Positions 1-10,161 of a stretch of 64,000 bases of DNA are shown here, piece by piece (position 1 is the stretch's first letter; each line of letters begins with the position of its first letter). The position numbers and the translations under genes are program-made. The stretch comes from Mastigamoeba balamuthi (Eukaryota; Evosea; Mastigamoebida; Mastigamoebidae), in contig CACRSC010000048.1 of NCBI GenBank assembly GCA_902651635.1, forward strand, positions 1-64,000, written 5' to 3'. The notes beneath the pieces were generated by a model that saw only the letters and a list, made by a program, of their open reading frames with translations, made no database searches and was not told the DNA's origin.

Positions 1-1053
1 CTCCTCGTTGTTGGGAACATTCTGATATATACTTTTGATGCCCTATCTTCGTTTGTCTCCGATATATTCGCCTTTCAAATTTTATTTAGCCATAACTTCA
101 AACAAACCTCAAAATGTTAAAAAGCACCATGTTTTGAGTAGGAAAGTGCTATAAAACACTTATAACATGTTTTCTCATATTGGACTATATGAGGGTATAT
201 GAGGGTATTCGAGGGTATACTAGGCTTTACTATATAGCTCACATAATGGTCTATAAAGAAATAACCAATAAATCATTATAAACAATAAAAACCAAACAAA
301 ACCTCAATAAACCCAATAGACCACAAACCAATAAAAGTCTCAGTAATACCTAGGAACCACTAATACATGTAAATACATGTCTAGGTAATCCCTAGGCAAC
401 CAGTAGTAAAACATAATAAAGAAATACCTAGCCATTGAGCTTTTCAAGCAAACCTTGAAATGTAGAAAAACACCATATGTGCATAGTGCCCTTGAGTGGT
501 CCCAGTACCAGCCACTCTCACATAATCAGTAGCATGGTGAGTGGAGTGTCAAGTCTGGAAGGAGATCTCTGTTATAGAATGCCAGCCAAATGCAAGCATA
601 GCAGGACTGGCATAGTGGTACTATATGATATATCATGGCCAGATTCTGAACTGGACAGCAGTTGCTAAAGGAGCATGCTTACCAATTTGGTGGTGAAAAA
701 CTACAGCTCACACAGATCAGCACTTGATTTGGTTGGTCAAATACAACAGGAAGCTTATCATTAATAGCAGGACTTACTATGAGGCCTGCATAGCAGATGA
801 CTGTCAGGTTTCATACAGTAGGGCTTGACTCATTCTGTGGCAGCTCATTCATCAGAAATCATAGGAATTCAACATGGTTTTAAGCCAAGGCTCAGGGACT
901 CGTTTGGTACTTCTAAGGCCAAACAAGCTTAACTGCGGGGAAAATGTTACAGAAAACTGCAACTTGGTCTTCCACTGGGGCACTGGGCAAGGTGATTTCC
1001 TGTTAGCAGTTATGAGTCCTTAGTATTGCTGCAGTCCACTAATTCTGACCTCT
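1..1053. other. AT-rich non-coding island
   Basis: About 1 kb of AT-rich DNA, unlike the GC-rich remainder. It carries short tandem copies of a TATGAGGGTAT-like unit near 188-222. It also has an imperfect direct repeat: about 35 bases at 96-130 recur at 442-476 (both contain a CAAACCT..AAATGT..ACACCAT-type core). The only open stretch, 477-668 (+, 63 codons), has no recognisable motif and I do not call it a gene. No transposase, reverse transcriptase or terminal repeat was recognised. It could be a decayed repeat or a gene-poor spacer. Confidence 0.5.
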
Positions 1054-1099
1054 TATTTCCTTGATTCCCTCCGCGCGAAGGGAGGGAATCAAGGAAATA
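1054..1099. repeat. Perfect 19-bp inverted repeat (hairpin)
   Basis: Arms 1054-1072 and 1081-1099 are exact reverse complements (TATTTCCTTGATTCCCTCC and its complement) around the 8-nt spacer GCGCGAAG. A partial third copy, TGATTTCCCTCC, follows at 1102-1113. It lies exactly at the switch from AT-rich to GC-rich DNA and 45 bp before the APC5 start codon. It could be a promoter-proximal operator, the end of a mobile-element remnant, or a cruciform-forming boundary. Confidence 0.85.
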
Positions 1100-1143
1100 T
1101 CTGATTTCCCTCCAAAAGCGTACGCGGCGCTTGGGCAGCGGGC

Positions 1144-3474
1144 ATGCAGGAGTTCACGAGGGGAGTGCTGGGCGCCGAGCAGCAGCAGCAGCAGCAGCAG
1201 CCGCGGTGGGAGTGGGCGTGGCTGACGCCCCACAAGGTGGGGGTGGCGTGTCTGCTGCGCCGCCTGGCCCTCGCAGGGGCAGGGAGCGCCAGCGCCTCCC
1301 CCGCTGCAGCCGCAGGCGTCCGCGGCCAGCACGAGCACGAGGGCCCCGGCAGCCCCTCCAGAGAGCGCGTCGTGGCCCTCCTGGCGGCGGTGGCCCTGCG
1401 GCAGGTGGCCGCCGCCGAGGCTGAGCCTGAGGCCGAGGCCGAGGCCGAGGGGCCGCAGGGGCAGCGGCAGCGCCTGGGCCTGGGGGCGCTCGTGCAGGCG
1501 CTGCGGGAGCACCCCCTCCTCTGCGCGGCCCACGAGGACGACGCCCTCGTGACGGCGGTCAGCGCCCTGCGGTCGCCCGACGCCCTCTTCGACTTTGCGC
1601 TCGGTAGGCCTCTGCTGCTCTGCTCCGCTCCGCTCTGCCGCTCACAGGCCGCGCAGAGCTGCAGGACCTCTTCGCCCCGCAGGAGGACGCGGCCGCTGCG
1701 GGGGGGCAGCAGGAGGGGGCGGCCCCGCCGGGGGCGTGCATCGAGTACCAGAGCGCGCTGGGCGTCTTTGCGCGCTCGGTCTTTGTGTCGTTTGTGGCGA
1801 TGCCCCACGCCCACCGCTGCGCCCTCGCCCGCCGCCTCGCCGCCTACTACGACGCACGCCCCTCTCGGCCCCTCTCGGCCCCTCTCGGCCCCTCCCCCCT
1901 CTCACCCGCTCGCCGCGCAGGGCGCTGACGGCAGCGGCGCAGGCGAGGCCGAGGCGGCGGCGGACCACTACGGGGCCTTTGCGCGGGCGCTGGGCGCCCG
2001 AGACAGCGCCACCGCGGCCGACGAGCTGCACCTCTTCCTCGACCACCACCGGCCCCTGCGCTGCGCCCCCGGCGCAGGCGGCTGCGGGGGAGCCCCGATG
2101 CTGCGGCCCCGCGGCATGCTCGCCCTGGCCGGCATGCACGCCCGCCTGGGCCAGCGCGACCTCGCGCTCAGGGCCCTCGCAGAGGCCGTCAGCGTCGCCC
2201 AGGAGCTCAGCAGCGACACGCGCCCCGCAGACGCCTGCATCGCAGAGGGCCTCTGGCTCCGCGCAGAGCTCGCCCCCACCGCCCATCAGCGCGAGGCCCT
2301 CCTGCGCCGCGCCTACGACAAGGCCGCCGCCGCCGCCCTCCCCATGCAGCGCGCCTGCTGCGCCATGGGCCTCGCCCTCGCCCACGCCTCGCTGCCCGCG
2401 CCCCCGCCGCGCTCCCCCCTCGAGGCGCCCGCGCTGGGCCCCGCGCAGAGGGCCCGCGCGTGCCTGGCGCTGGCGCGCAGGGCGCTGCTCGACATCGCCG
2501 ACCCCGCAGAGGCCGCCGAGGCCCACGCGCGCATGCGCCGCGCAGAGTCTGTCGTGTGGGCCCTCTGGGGCGCCCCCGCCCTCGCCGAGGCTGCGCCAGC
2601 CCCCCTGCCCGCCGGCGACCCCTCGTCCTGCGTCGTCGCCGCCATGCACGCCGAGCGCGGCGACTACCCGCGCGCCGCCGCCGCGCTGCTCCCGCCCGCG
2701 GCCGCCGGCGCCGGCGCCTGCGACCCCGAGAGCGCCCAGGCGGCCGCGCTGGGCCGTGCGCACCTGCAGCTGCGGCGGGCGGCGCACGCGGGCGACGGGG
2801 CGCGGCTGCGGGCCGCGGCGGTGGCGCTGGCGAGCGCTGCGTGCGTGCCCGGCGTGGCGCCCGACGTGGGGGCGATGGCGCGGGCGTGCGCCCTGGGGAG
2901 CGCGGGGCGGGTGAGCGAGGCCTACGCGTGCGTGCGCGGGGCAGCCGAGGACAGGGAGCTGGCGCAGCAGCCCGAGTGCCTCGCGGTGCTGGCGCGGATG
3001 CACGGGAGCAGCGGCAACCACGCGGCGGCGCTGTCGCTGGCCCTGCGCGCGATGGCCGTGGGCGCCGCCCTGCAGATGCCTGCCGTGCACGCAGACGCCG
3101 CGCTGCAGGCGGCCGAGCGCATCCTGGCGGCGCCGGGCGACGACGGCGTGGCCGCTGCGAGGGCGCGGCAGCTCGCGGACCTGGCGGACGTGTCCGCGGG
3201 GGCAGCGGGCAGCGCGCCGATGCGTGCGCGGGTGCACGTGGTGCGGGCGATGAGCGGACTGCGCGGCGCGTGCGCCGGGGGTGCGGCAGCGCTGGGGGAG
3301 GCGTGCGAGGAGCTGGAGAGGGCGTACGGGGCGTACAGGGCGCTGGGCGACTGCGCGGGGCTGGAGGAGTCTGCGCGGCTGCTGGCGCTGGCGTGGCACC
3401 GCAGGGGCGACGCGGGGCGCAGGGACCTGTGGGCGTCGCGGTGGCTGTCCGAGGGGCGCCGCTCGTTGCCCTGA
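1144..3474 (+). CDS. APC5: Anaphase-promoting complex subunit 5 (APC5) homologue
   Basis: This is a TPR-rich scaffold subunit of the APC/C ubiquitin ligase that drives mitotic exit. The N-terminus carries the APC5 signature (WLTPHKVGVACLLRRLA, like WVTPYKIAVLVLLN in animal APC5). The middle has the family TPR block (LALAGMHARLGQRDLALRAL), and the C-terminus an Asp-Cys-rich TPR ending. There are three exons: 1144-1603, 1648-1853 and 1921-3474. Intron 1 (44 nt) is GT-AG. Intron 2 (1854-1920) has no GT and must start with GCACGC; reading through it meets a stop, while GC-AG splicing restores frame into the TPR region. Exon 2 encodes SVFVSFVAMPHAHRCAL, which aligns with the family. Length, about 735 aa, is usual for APC5. 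The start is the first ATG after the hairpin and precedes a polyQ tract. Confidence 0.88.
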   Translation: MQEFTRGVLGAEQQQQQQQPRWEWAWLTPHKVGVACLLRRLALAGAGSASASPAAAAGVRGQHEHEGPGSPSRERVVALLAAVALRQVAAAEAEPEAEAEAEGPQGQRQRLGLGALVQALREHPLLCAAHEDDALVTAVSALRSPDALFDFALGRPLLLCSAPLCRSQAAQSCRTSSPRRRTRPLRGGSRRGRPRRGRASSTRARWASLRARSLCRLWRCPTPTAAPSPAASPPTTTHAPLGPSRPLSAPPPSHPLAAQGADGSGAGEAEAAADHYGAFARALGARDSATAADELHLFLDHHRPLRCAPGAGGCGGAPMLRPRGMLALAGMHARLGQRDLALRALAEAVSVAQELSSDTRPADACIAEGLWLRAELAPTAHQREALLRRAYDKAAAAALPMQRACCAMGLALAHASLPAPPPRSPLEAPALGPAQRARACLALARRALLDIADPAEAAEAHARMRRAESVVWALWGAPALAEAAPAPLPAGDPSSCVVAAMHAERGDYPRAAAALLPPAAAGAGACDPESAQAAALGRAHLQLRRAAHAGDGARLRAAAVALASAACVPGVAPDVGAMARACALGSAGRVSEAYACVRGAAEDRELAQQPECLAVLARMHGSSGNHAAALSLALRAMAVGAALQMPAVHADAALQAAERILAAPGDDGVAAARARQLADLADVSAGAAGSAPMRARVHVVRAMSGLRGACAGGAAALGEACEELERAYGAYRALGDCAGLEESARLLALAWHRRGDAGRRDLWASRWLSEGRRSLP

Positions 3475-3649
3475 TGGGGCGCTGTGTGTCGGTTCCGCTT
3501 CGGTCGCTGCGTATCCGAGAGAGCAAATCAGAGAGCGCCGTTGCTATTAATACCCCAGCCGCCCTCGCTAGCCCCTCTCGTGCTCTCTGCATCTGCGCTT
3601 GCGTGTCGCGCGTGCGTGCGCCTGTCTCTTGTCGTTGGCTGCTGCCGCC

Positions 3650-6600
3650 ATGTCTGGTGCGCGCACTGTGTCGGTCAAGTCGGCAGCGTCGGCGGCCGAG
3701 GAGGCGAGCCAGAGCGCCTCGTGCGACGAGCGCAACAGGCGGAGGCGCCGCGAGGTGCTGCGCGTGCGTGCGCTGCAGGCGACGCTCGTGCTCACGGTCG
3801 TCTGCTGCATCGTCGGCGGAGGTGCTCCCCCAGCCCCCCGTCCCCCGCTTCCCTGCCATTCCCGCTGAGTGCAGCACCGCAGTGGTGGCCCCGTGGCTGC
3901 TGGCTACCAGGAGCGCAGAGGTCAGCGTCCGCAAGACGCTCGTCTCGCTCGTCGCCAGCGCCGCTGAGGGCACCCGCGACGTCGTCCTCTCGGCCCTCCT
4001 CGACGCCTCCCTCGCCGCCGCCGAGGCCCGCGACGCCCTGGAGAGGGGCCTCGTGGACACCGCAGACCCCTCTGCAGTACTGCGCGAGCTCCTGCGTGTG
4101 GGACGCCGCTTCTCGTCGGCCACACAGTGCGTCTGTCCCTGCGACTCGATCTCGCACTCTCTCCTGCTACCTCTCCGCTCACGGTCGTGGCCGCACAGGT
4201 TTGTGCACGTGTCGGTCGGATACACAGACCAGACGCTTCTCTCGGCTGCCTACGACCGGACGAGCGGTGCTGAGATGTTGCAGCTGATGAGCTCTGACGA
4301 CAACGCGACGCTCCGGACGTGGGCTGTGGACCCTGAGAGCGACTTCAACAGCAGCTGCCCTGCGGGGCAGTTCGACAACCGCGGTGTGCTCCGTTCTCTG
4401 GCGTCCTGATGTCGCAACTGACTCGGGCACTTGGGTGAAGGGGGCGTGTCGCCTGGATGGGTCGCAGAGACCATCGTGGCCAACGGCACATACTGGGCGA
4501 GCCGCTTCAGCGCACAGTACCCTGTTTGGCCACGAGCTGGCAATGCTCGCCCTGACACGCAGCGTCTCTCTGCGCAGGTCGAGCAGGTCGTTGTGTCCCA
4601 CCAGTCGGCCGTCAGTGTCGGGGGGTCTGTGGTGGGTGCGGTCGCTGTCGAGATACCGCTGGAGGTGCTCTCGGGTACGCTCATCGCAGGCGGCCTCGCG
4701 CTGATTGACCTGTCGCACGGGCAGACCGCCTACAGAGTGTTTCCCTCTCCAGGAACTCGCGCCTCGTCGTAGTCGAGGCCGGGGGCGACGTCGTCGCTGC
4801 ATCGACAGTGGACGTAACTGAGGCCACCCGCGTCAATGCCCTCAGCGTCGACGACCCCATCGTATCTCTGCATCACGCCCCACGTAGCACAAGGCTGCGT
4901 GCTCACATAGTTGGTCAGGTGGCCCACTTTGCCCGCGTGGTGGCAGCGCGCGCGAGCGACTCGCAGCAGCCGTTCTTCGTCGACGAGCAGCAGACCAGCC
5001 AGCACAGCACCGACATCGGCGGCAGATCCGACACGTACATTCTCTCGGTGACCCCTCTGAACGACAGGCGAGCACCCCCCACGCCGCACGCACGCACGCG
5101 CATTGCTGAGCGGTGGCGGCCAGCACAGCTATGGGCTCAAGTGGGCGCTGCTGATGGCCTATTCGGAGAAGGACTACACGGCCTCCATGAGGAAGAGCAA
5201 CAACGAGGCGTTTGCGGCGGGTGTGTGCGTCCTGGTGGGAGCCCCCGTGGTCGTGGGCCTCGTCTCGTGGCTGATGATCAAGGCCGTCGTGCTCCTGGCC
5301 ATCAGGATGGAGGAGAAGGTGTGCTATTGATGTCTGCCCTGCGTGTGCACGACTGATGTGCTGGAGTGCAGCCACAGAGTCAGTTTGAGCTCAAGACGGC
5401 CCTCGACATCGCGCTCGAGAAGCTGTCGCGGGTGCAGGAGGGACAGCTGGGTCAGAAGGCCATCGACAGCATCCTTCAGAGTGTCATCGATCTCCTTTCC
5501 AAGACAGACACGTTCGTACTCCTTTGATGGCTCGGTGATGGCTGCGCTGTGGCGGTCTCGGTTTCACGAGCCGCATGCTTTTGTTGTGTCGCACAGGTCG
5601 TCACAGCTGTTTGTCGACCAGGGCGGACAAGCGGTCGGGGGCCTGGATAGCGACCAGAAGGAATGGCTGGATAGCGAGATGCTGGGAAAGATGGCGGGGC
5701 CCCGGGCACCAACCGTCAGTAGGAGCACGAGCGGGCTGGCGCGGGGGCCCTCCAAATCAGTGTCGGTGTCGCTGTGCAACTCTGACTTCGATCGGTGGAG
5801 CTTCGATGTGTGGCGGCTCGAGGAGCAGCCGCACCCACTGGTGGCCGTGGCAATGGAGGCCCTCTCGCGACATGGCCTCGTGGACCATTTCCACATGAAC
5901 GAGGACGTACTCACAGCGTTCCTCAAGAGGATCGAAGGGTACGCTAGCGAGTGCGCTGGCAGGTGACCTTCCTCTGATCCCTCCTCTGCGCTGCCCGCCC
6001 TGTAGGCTGTACCTGTCGGTGCCCTACCACAACGTCCTGCACGCGTGCGACGTCACGCAGGCGGTGCACTCGCTGCTGTGCAGTAACACGGGCCTGGGGC
6101 TCGATCCCCTGGAGCACCTGGCGCTGCTATTGTCAGCCGTCTACCACGATGTGGGGCACCCGGGCAAGAACAATGCCTTCCAGGTGAGCCCTCCACCGCA
6201 GGGGAGCCGTGACTCAAGAGCACTGCAGATCGAGGCCGAGACTGATCTGGCGATGCTCTACAACGACTCGAGTGTGCTCGAGAACTACCATCTGAGCGTG
6301 GCCATGACCCTCCTCAACGAGCTCGACGCACGGCGCTGCCTCCCTTACCCCCGGCCCCCTCCGCTCAGCGCTTACCCGAGGTCGATTCCCCTCCCTGCAG
6401 GTGCTGGCGTGCCTGACGCCCGAGCAGCAGCGGGAGTTCAGGCGGATGTCGATCAGCCTCGTGCTGGCGACAGACATGGCTCGCCACTTCCAGGCACGCA
6501 CAGCCCCAGCACCGCCCCACAATGAGTGTAGCATGTCCCGCGGGGCCCTCACGAGCACACTGCACGCGGCGGGTGGCGGTGACTACAGATAATGGGGCAG

Positions 6601-7111
6601 TTCAACGCCCTGTGCCAGGCCAGCGGGGGCGAGCTGCTGCTCGAGGAGAGCGCCGAGAACAGGATGACGGTCATGAAGGCCATCATCAAGCTTGCCGACG
6701 TCAACAACGTGTCGCGCACGCGCAAGGTCATGCTGCCCTGGGCCCACAGGATCTTCGAGGAGCAGCTGCGCCAGGGCGACGAGGAGGGCAGGATGGGCCT
6801 GCCCATGTCCGTCTACACCGACAGGAGGACCGCGCGGATCGAGCGGCTGCAGGCCAACTTCGCCCAGTTCGTGACCATCCCCATGCTCCGCAGTGCGCCC
6901 CGATGCCTCTTCCCCCGACTAACGCCGGCCGCCCGCAGCGCTGGGAACCGTGCTGGCGATCGAGGAGCCTCTGGGCAACCTGCTGGAGAACGCCGACTAC
7001 TGGGCGCACGCGGCGTGCGAGCAGGTGGCCGACACGGAGCCCACGCCCCATCCCGCCGAGGCCGCGGCGGCCAACCCCGACAAGGAGAGACAGCAGGAGC
7101 AGGCCGAGTGA
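3650..7111 (+). CDS. Receptor-type class I cyclic-nucleotide phosphodiesterase with Cache-like sensor
   Basis: The predicted protein is a membrane-spanning cAMP/cGMP phosphodiesterase with an N-terminal TM (LQATLVLTVVCCIVGG), a large extracellular dCache-like region, a second TM (VCVLVGAPVVVGLVSWLMI), a helical linker and a C-terminal PDEase_I domain. All catalytic motifs are present: HNVLHACDV, HDVGHPGKNN, LATDMARHF and KLADVNNVSR, so hydrolysis is expected. About a dozen exons are needed. Supported introns are 3822-3882, 4127-4198, 4384-4440, 5068-5110, 6184-6228, 6328-6400 and 6494-6588; those at 5068, 6328 and 6494 are GC-AG. The junction near 4712-4752 is uncertain. The gene starts 175 bp after the APC5 stop. 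Family assignment of the PDE domain is firm; the Cache call rests on topology and sequence feel. Confidence 0.87.
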
Positions 7112-7250
7112 GCGGGGGATACGTGTTTTGTTGGCTGTACTGGGAAGCAAGGAGGGAGGTAGAGAGACGTGTGGAACCGGAGCAACAAAGGACAACAACA
7201 GGGCGAGACAAAAAGAGGGGCGCAGCACGCGCGCTGGGGGCTGGCGGGCC

Positions 7251-9479
7251 TCAGGAGGGATACTTGCGGGAGCCCGCTGAGGCCGAGGCTCGCTTGGAGG
7301 GGTCTGTCCGGAGCATGGCGAGCAGCTGCTCGACCTCGTGGCCGGCGGCGTCCTTTTCGTCGCGCGCCTGCTCCCTCTGCTCCAGGGCGTCGCGCAGGCG
7401 CAGCTCCACCTCGCTGAAGGCCCTCTCGAGGCGCACTCGCATGTCCTCGAGCTCCTCGTCCGTCAGCTCCTCAAGCTCCGCCTCGCTGAGCTCCCGCCCC
7501 GTCGGCAGCCTCGCGCACTGCCTGGGCTCCCTCGCCTGCTGCTGCTGCCCCGCGTGCTGCTGCTGTGCGACGCGGTGCTGCTGCGGCGGCGACGGCGTGG
7601 ACGCGCCGGTGGAGTCGAGCAGCAGGGCCGCGGGCGTGGGGCGGGCCTTGAGGGGGAGGGGGCTGACGGTCTCGGCGACGACGTCGGCCCAGGGCTGCGC
7701 GAGGGCCGAGATGGCATCGCAGCTGCTGCTCTGCGCGAGCAGCGGGGCCACGAGGGCGGGCATGACGAGCTGCGGCAGCGAGACCACGGGGGGGACCGAG
7801 GCGGCGAGGGCGGCGGGGGCCCTGTTCTCCTGGGCGAGGAGCTGCTCCGCGGCGCGCGCGAGCGAGTCGTGCAGCGACGAGGCTGCGCGGCGGAGCTTGC
7901 CGAAGTCGTCGGCGGCGTCGGGGTGCGAGGCCCACGTGGCCGAGCGGACGGCGTCGAGGAGGATGTCGTAGGCGGGGATGCCGTCGATGCAGGCGCGCAC
8001 GAGGGCGGGCAGGGAGCCGTAGCCGCTGCGCTGCCTGCCCACCACAAACGCCGCGAACGTCTGCGAGTTGAGCGCCTGCCCGTAGGCGTCGATGGCCCCG
8101 CGGAACCCCGCGCAGAGCTGCCCGTGCAGGCGCATGGCCGGGCTCGCCACGAGCTCCGCGGCCACGGGGCCCAGCCGCGCGTGGCCCACCGCGGGCGCCG
8201 CTGCGGCGGCCTTGGCGAGCGACTCGAGCCACGCGCGGCCCGCGTCGAGGGCCTGGCGGGCAGTGCCGAGCTGCATGGCGCGCCACTCAGCCTCGGGGAC
8301 GGCGCTGCCCTGGCCGCCCAGAGGGTCGCCGTAGGCCTGGCAGAGCATGTCGAGGGCGCTCACGTAGGCCGTCTGGTTGGCGAACAGCGCCTCGAGCGCG
8401 CGCCCCCGGGCCCGCACCACCCGCCGCTGCTCCGCCCGGGGCAGCGACACCACCTCGGGCCCCGCCCCCACGTGGGGCGCCAGCAGCTCCGCGAGGCGCC
8501 TGTGCAGGGCGGGCTGGGCGGCCTTGCTGACGACGGCGGGCTGCGCGCGACTGCCCGAGGGGGGCGGCGGGGGCGGCGCCGGCGTGGAGGTGAGGAGGTT
8601 GCGGGCGAGGGTGTCCTGGTCGGGCAGCTCCGCCAGGGCGCGGGGCGTCCGCATGATCGAGGGCGTTATGGGCCGCTGCTGCTGCTGCTGCCCCTCGGGG
8701 AAGGCCAGCGCCAGCAGCTCCCCCAGCGCCCGCTCGATCTCCCCCGCGCTGGCAGCCCCTCTCAGCAGGCTCGTGGGCCGTAGGGGCGCCGCTGCCGCTG
8801 CTGCCTGGGCCTGGGGAGGCGCTGGCCCCTGTGGCTGCGCCTCGGCAAAGTCGGCAAAGTCTGAGCCAGACGCCGCTGCTGCTGGCTGAGGCTGGGGTGC
8901 CTGGGGTGCCTCTGCCTCGGCAAAGTCGTCAAAGTCGGTGGCAGTGGCTGTTGCGGCTGCTGCTGCTGCCGGCTGAGGCTGGGGTGCTTGGGGTGCATGG
9001 GGGGCCTGGGGGGCCTGGGGGGCCTCTGCCTCGGCAAAGTCGTCAAAGTCCGCTGCGGACGCTGCGGCAGTCGCAGCTGCTGATGCCGGAGGTTGCAGGG
9101 GTGCCTGGGGAGCCTCTGCCTCTGCAGAGGGCAGGGCCGCTGCAGGTGGAGGGGGAGGAGGCTGGGGTGCCTCGGCCTCGGCAAAGTCGTCAAAGTCTGT
9201 GGCTGTGGCCGCTGCTGCTGCTGCCGCTGCTGCTGCTGGGGGTGCCTGTGCCGCGCTGCTGGCTGTCGCGGAGGGCGCAGGAGCGCCTGCCCCGGGCACC
9301 GCCACAGCGCCGCACTGCTGCTGCTGCTGCTGCTGCTTCAGGGGGTCGCTGTCCTCGCCCTCGTCGTTGTCCTCGATGGTGAAGAGCGCCGCCTCGTGCC
9401 GCCGCTGCTCCTGCTGCTCCTGCTGCTGGGAGGCGGGGGTGCTCTGCTGTGTGGGTGCTGCCAGCTGCTCGGTGGCCAT
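7251..9479 (-). CDS. RhoGEF (DH-like) protein with DFDDF repeats and coiled coil
   Basis: Single exon, about 742 aa. The first 340 residues are low-complexity (polyQ, Ala, Pro) and contain four acidic-Phe motifs (three DFDDFAEAEA, one DFADFAEA), a type known to bind clathrin-adaptor gamma-ear domains. Residues about 345-540 resemble a Dbl-homology domain: an opening helix with EALFANQTAYVSALDML and a later IPAYDILLDAV segment where DH domains have the PvQRipRY-lLL motif. Residues about 665-735 are a charged coiled coil. If correct it activates Rho-type GTPases. I chose the ATG at 9479 (context CACCATGG) rather than one at 9782 because an AT box at 9737-9747 lies between them. It converges on the phosphodiesterase 140 bp away. 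Confidence 0.6.
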   Translation of the reverse strand: MATEQLAAPTQQSTPASQQQEQQEQRRHEAALFTIEDNDEGEDSDPLKQQQQQQQCGAVAVPGAGAPAPSATASSAAQAPPAAAAAAAAAATATDFDDFAEAEAPQPPPPPPAAALPSAEAEAPQAPLQPPASAAATAAASAADFDDFAEAEAPQAPQAPHAPQAPQPQPAAAAAATATATDFDDFAEAEAPQAPQPQPAAAASGSDFADFAEAQPQGPAPPQAQAAAAAAPLRPTSLLRGAASAGEIERALGELLALAFPEGQQQQQRPITPSIMRTPRALAELPDQDTLARNLLTSTPAPPPPPPSGSRAQPAVVSKAAQPALHRRLAELLAPHVGAGPEVVSLPRAEQRRVVRARGRALEALFANQTAYVSALDMLCQAYGDPLGGQGSAVPEAEWRAMQLGTARQALDAGRAWLESLAKAAAAAPAVGHARLGPVAAELVASPAMRLHGQLCAGFRGAIDAYGQALNSQTFAAFVVGRQRSGYGSLPALVRACIDGIPAYDILLDAVRSATWASHPDAADDFGKLRRAASSLHDSLARAAEQLLAQENRAPAALAASVPPVVSLPQLVMPALVAPLLAQSSSCDAISALAQPWADVVAETVSPLPLKARPTPAALLLDSTGASTPSPPQQHRVAQQQHAGQQQQAREPRQCARLPTGRELSEAELEELTDEELEDMRVRLERAFSEVELRLRDALEQREQARDEKDAAGHEVEQLLAMLRTDPSKRASASAGSRKYPS

Positions 9480-9736
9480 GGTGCTCTGGTGGCTCTGCTG
9501 CTGCGCTGCTCGCCACGCGGGCCGCCGCCTCTGCTGCTGCTGCGGCTGCTGCGCTGCTGTGCTGGGGCCAGGGGCTGCGCTCTCCTCCTCGCAGGCGCTG
9601 CCGGGTGCTGGGGGTGCTGGGGGGCGCTGGGGGCTGGGGGGGCTGTGCGCTGTGCGCTGCGCTGTGGTCTGTGCGCCGCTGCTGCCGCTGCTGCCGCTGC
9701 CGCTGCGCGTTGTGTTGGCGGTTGATTTCCGTGTCC

Positions 9737-9747
9737 GATATTTTATT
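9737..9747 (-). promoter_or_regulatory. TATA-like AT element
   Basis: GATATTTTATT (AATAAAATATC on the minus strand), an isolated AT run in GC-rich DNA 258-268 bp upstream of the chosen RhoGEF start. It belongs to the window-wide GATATC/AATATC class of upstream elements. Confidence 0.4.
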
Positions 9748-10161
9748 GCCCCCGCGCCGGATCTTGTGGCGCCACACGTCACGTTTTCCCGCCTTGTCGT
9801 GGCCCTCTTTTCGCCGCCGGATCCCCTCTTCTTCTCTCTTCCCCTCGTCCCCTCGTCCCCTCATCTCTCTCTCTTCTTCCACGTCCTCCGCTGCGCCCTT
9901 GTCCCATCGCAGCCACCATCCTCGTCTCCCACATGATGGGATGACAACTGGGGCTGGGGCTGCCTCTGGGGCACGAGGGCTGCGACGTGTGCTGCCGTTG
10001 TTGCATTGGGTGCGCGGCCTCGACCTGTCTGTATGCCCCAGTGTGTCTTTGTTTGTCTGTGTGTGTGTCTTGTGTGCTCTGTGCGTGTGTGCGCATGTGC
10101 GCGTGGCTGGCTGTGCTGGCGCTGCTGATGGTGATGCTGCTGCTGCTGCTGCTGCTGCTGG

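Noticed and set aside
1-1053. Retroelement or virus-like fossil in the AT-rich island
   Set aside because: No reverse transcriptase, integrase, capsid or long terminal repeat features are visible.
1642-3399. 585-codon open frame antisense to APC5
   Set aside because: GC-rich codon use keeps antisense frames open; its translation is Arg/Ala/Gly noise, while the plus strand encodes a recognisable APC5 with consistent introns.
2207-4225. 672-codon antisense frame spanning two plus-strand genes
   Set aside because: It overlaps both APC5 and the PDE first exons, is low-complexity Arg/Pro, and has no motif.
4737-4752. A 14-16-nt intron in the phosphodiesterase
   Set aside because: Too short for splicing; a 41-nt intron 4712-4752 gives the same frame, though its donor (GTCGCA) is weak.
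9779-9782. ATG at 9782 as the RhoGEF start
   Set aside because: It lies upstream of the AT box; the ATG at 9479 has better context and starts just before the acidic/polyQ arm.
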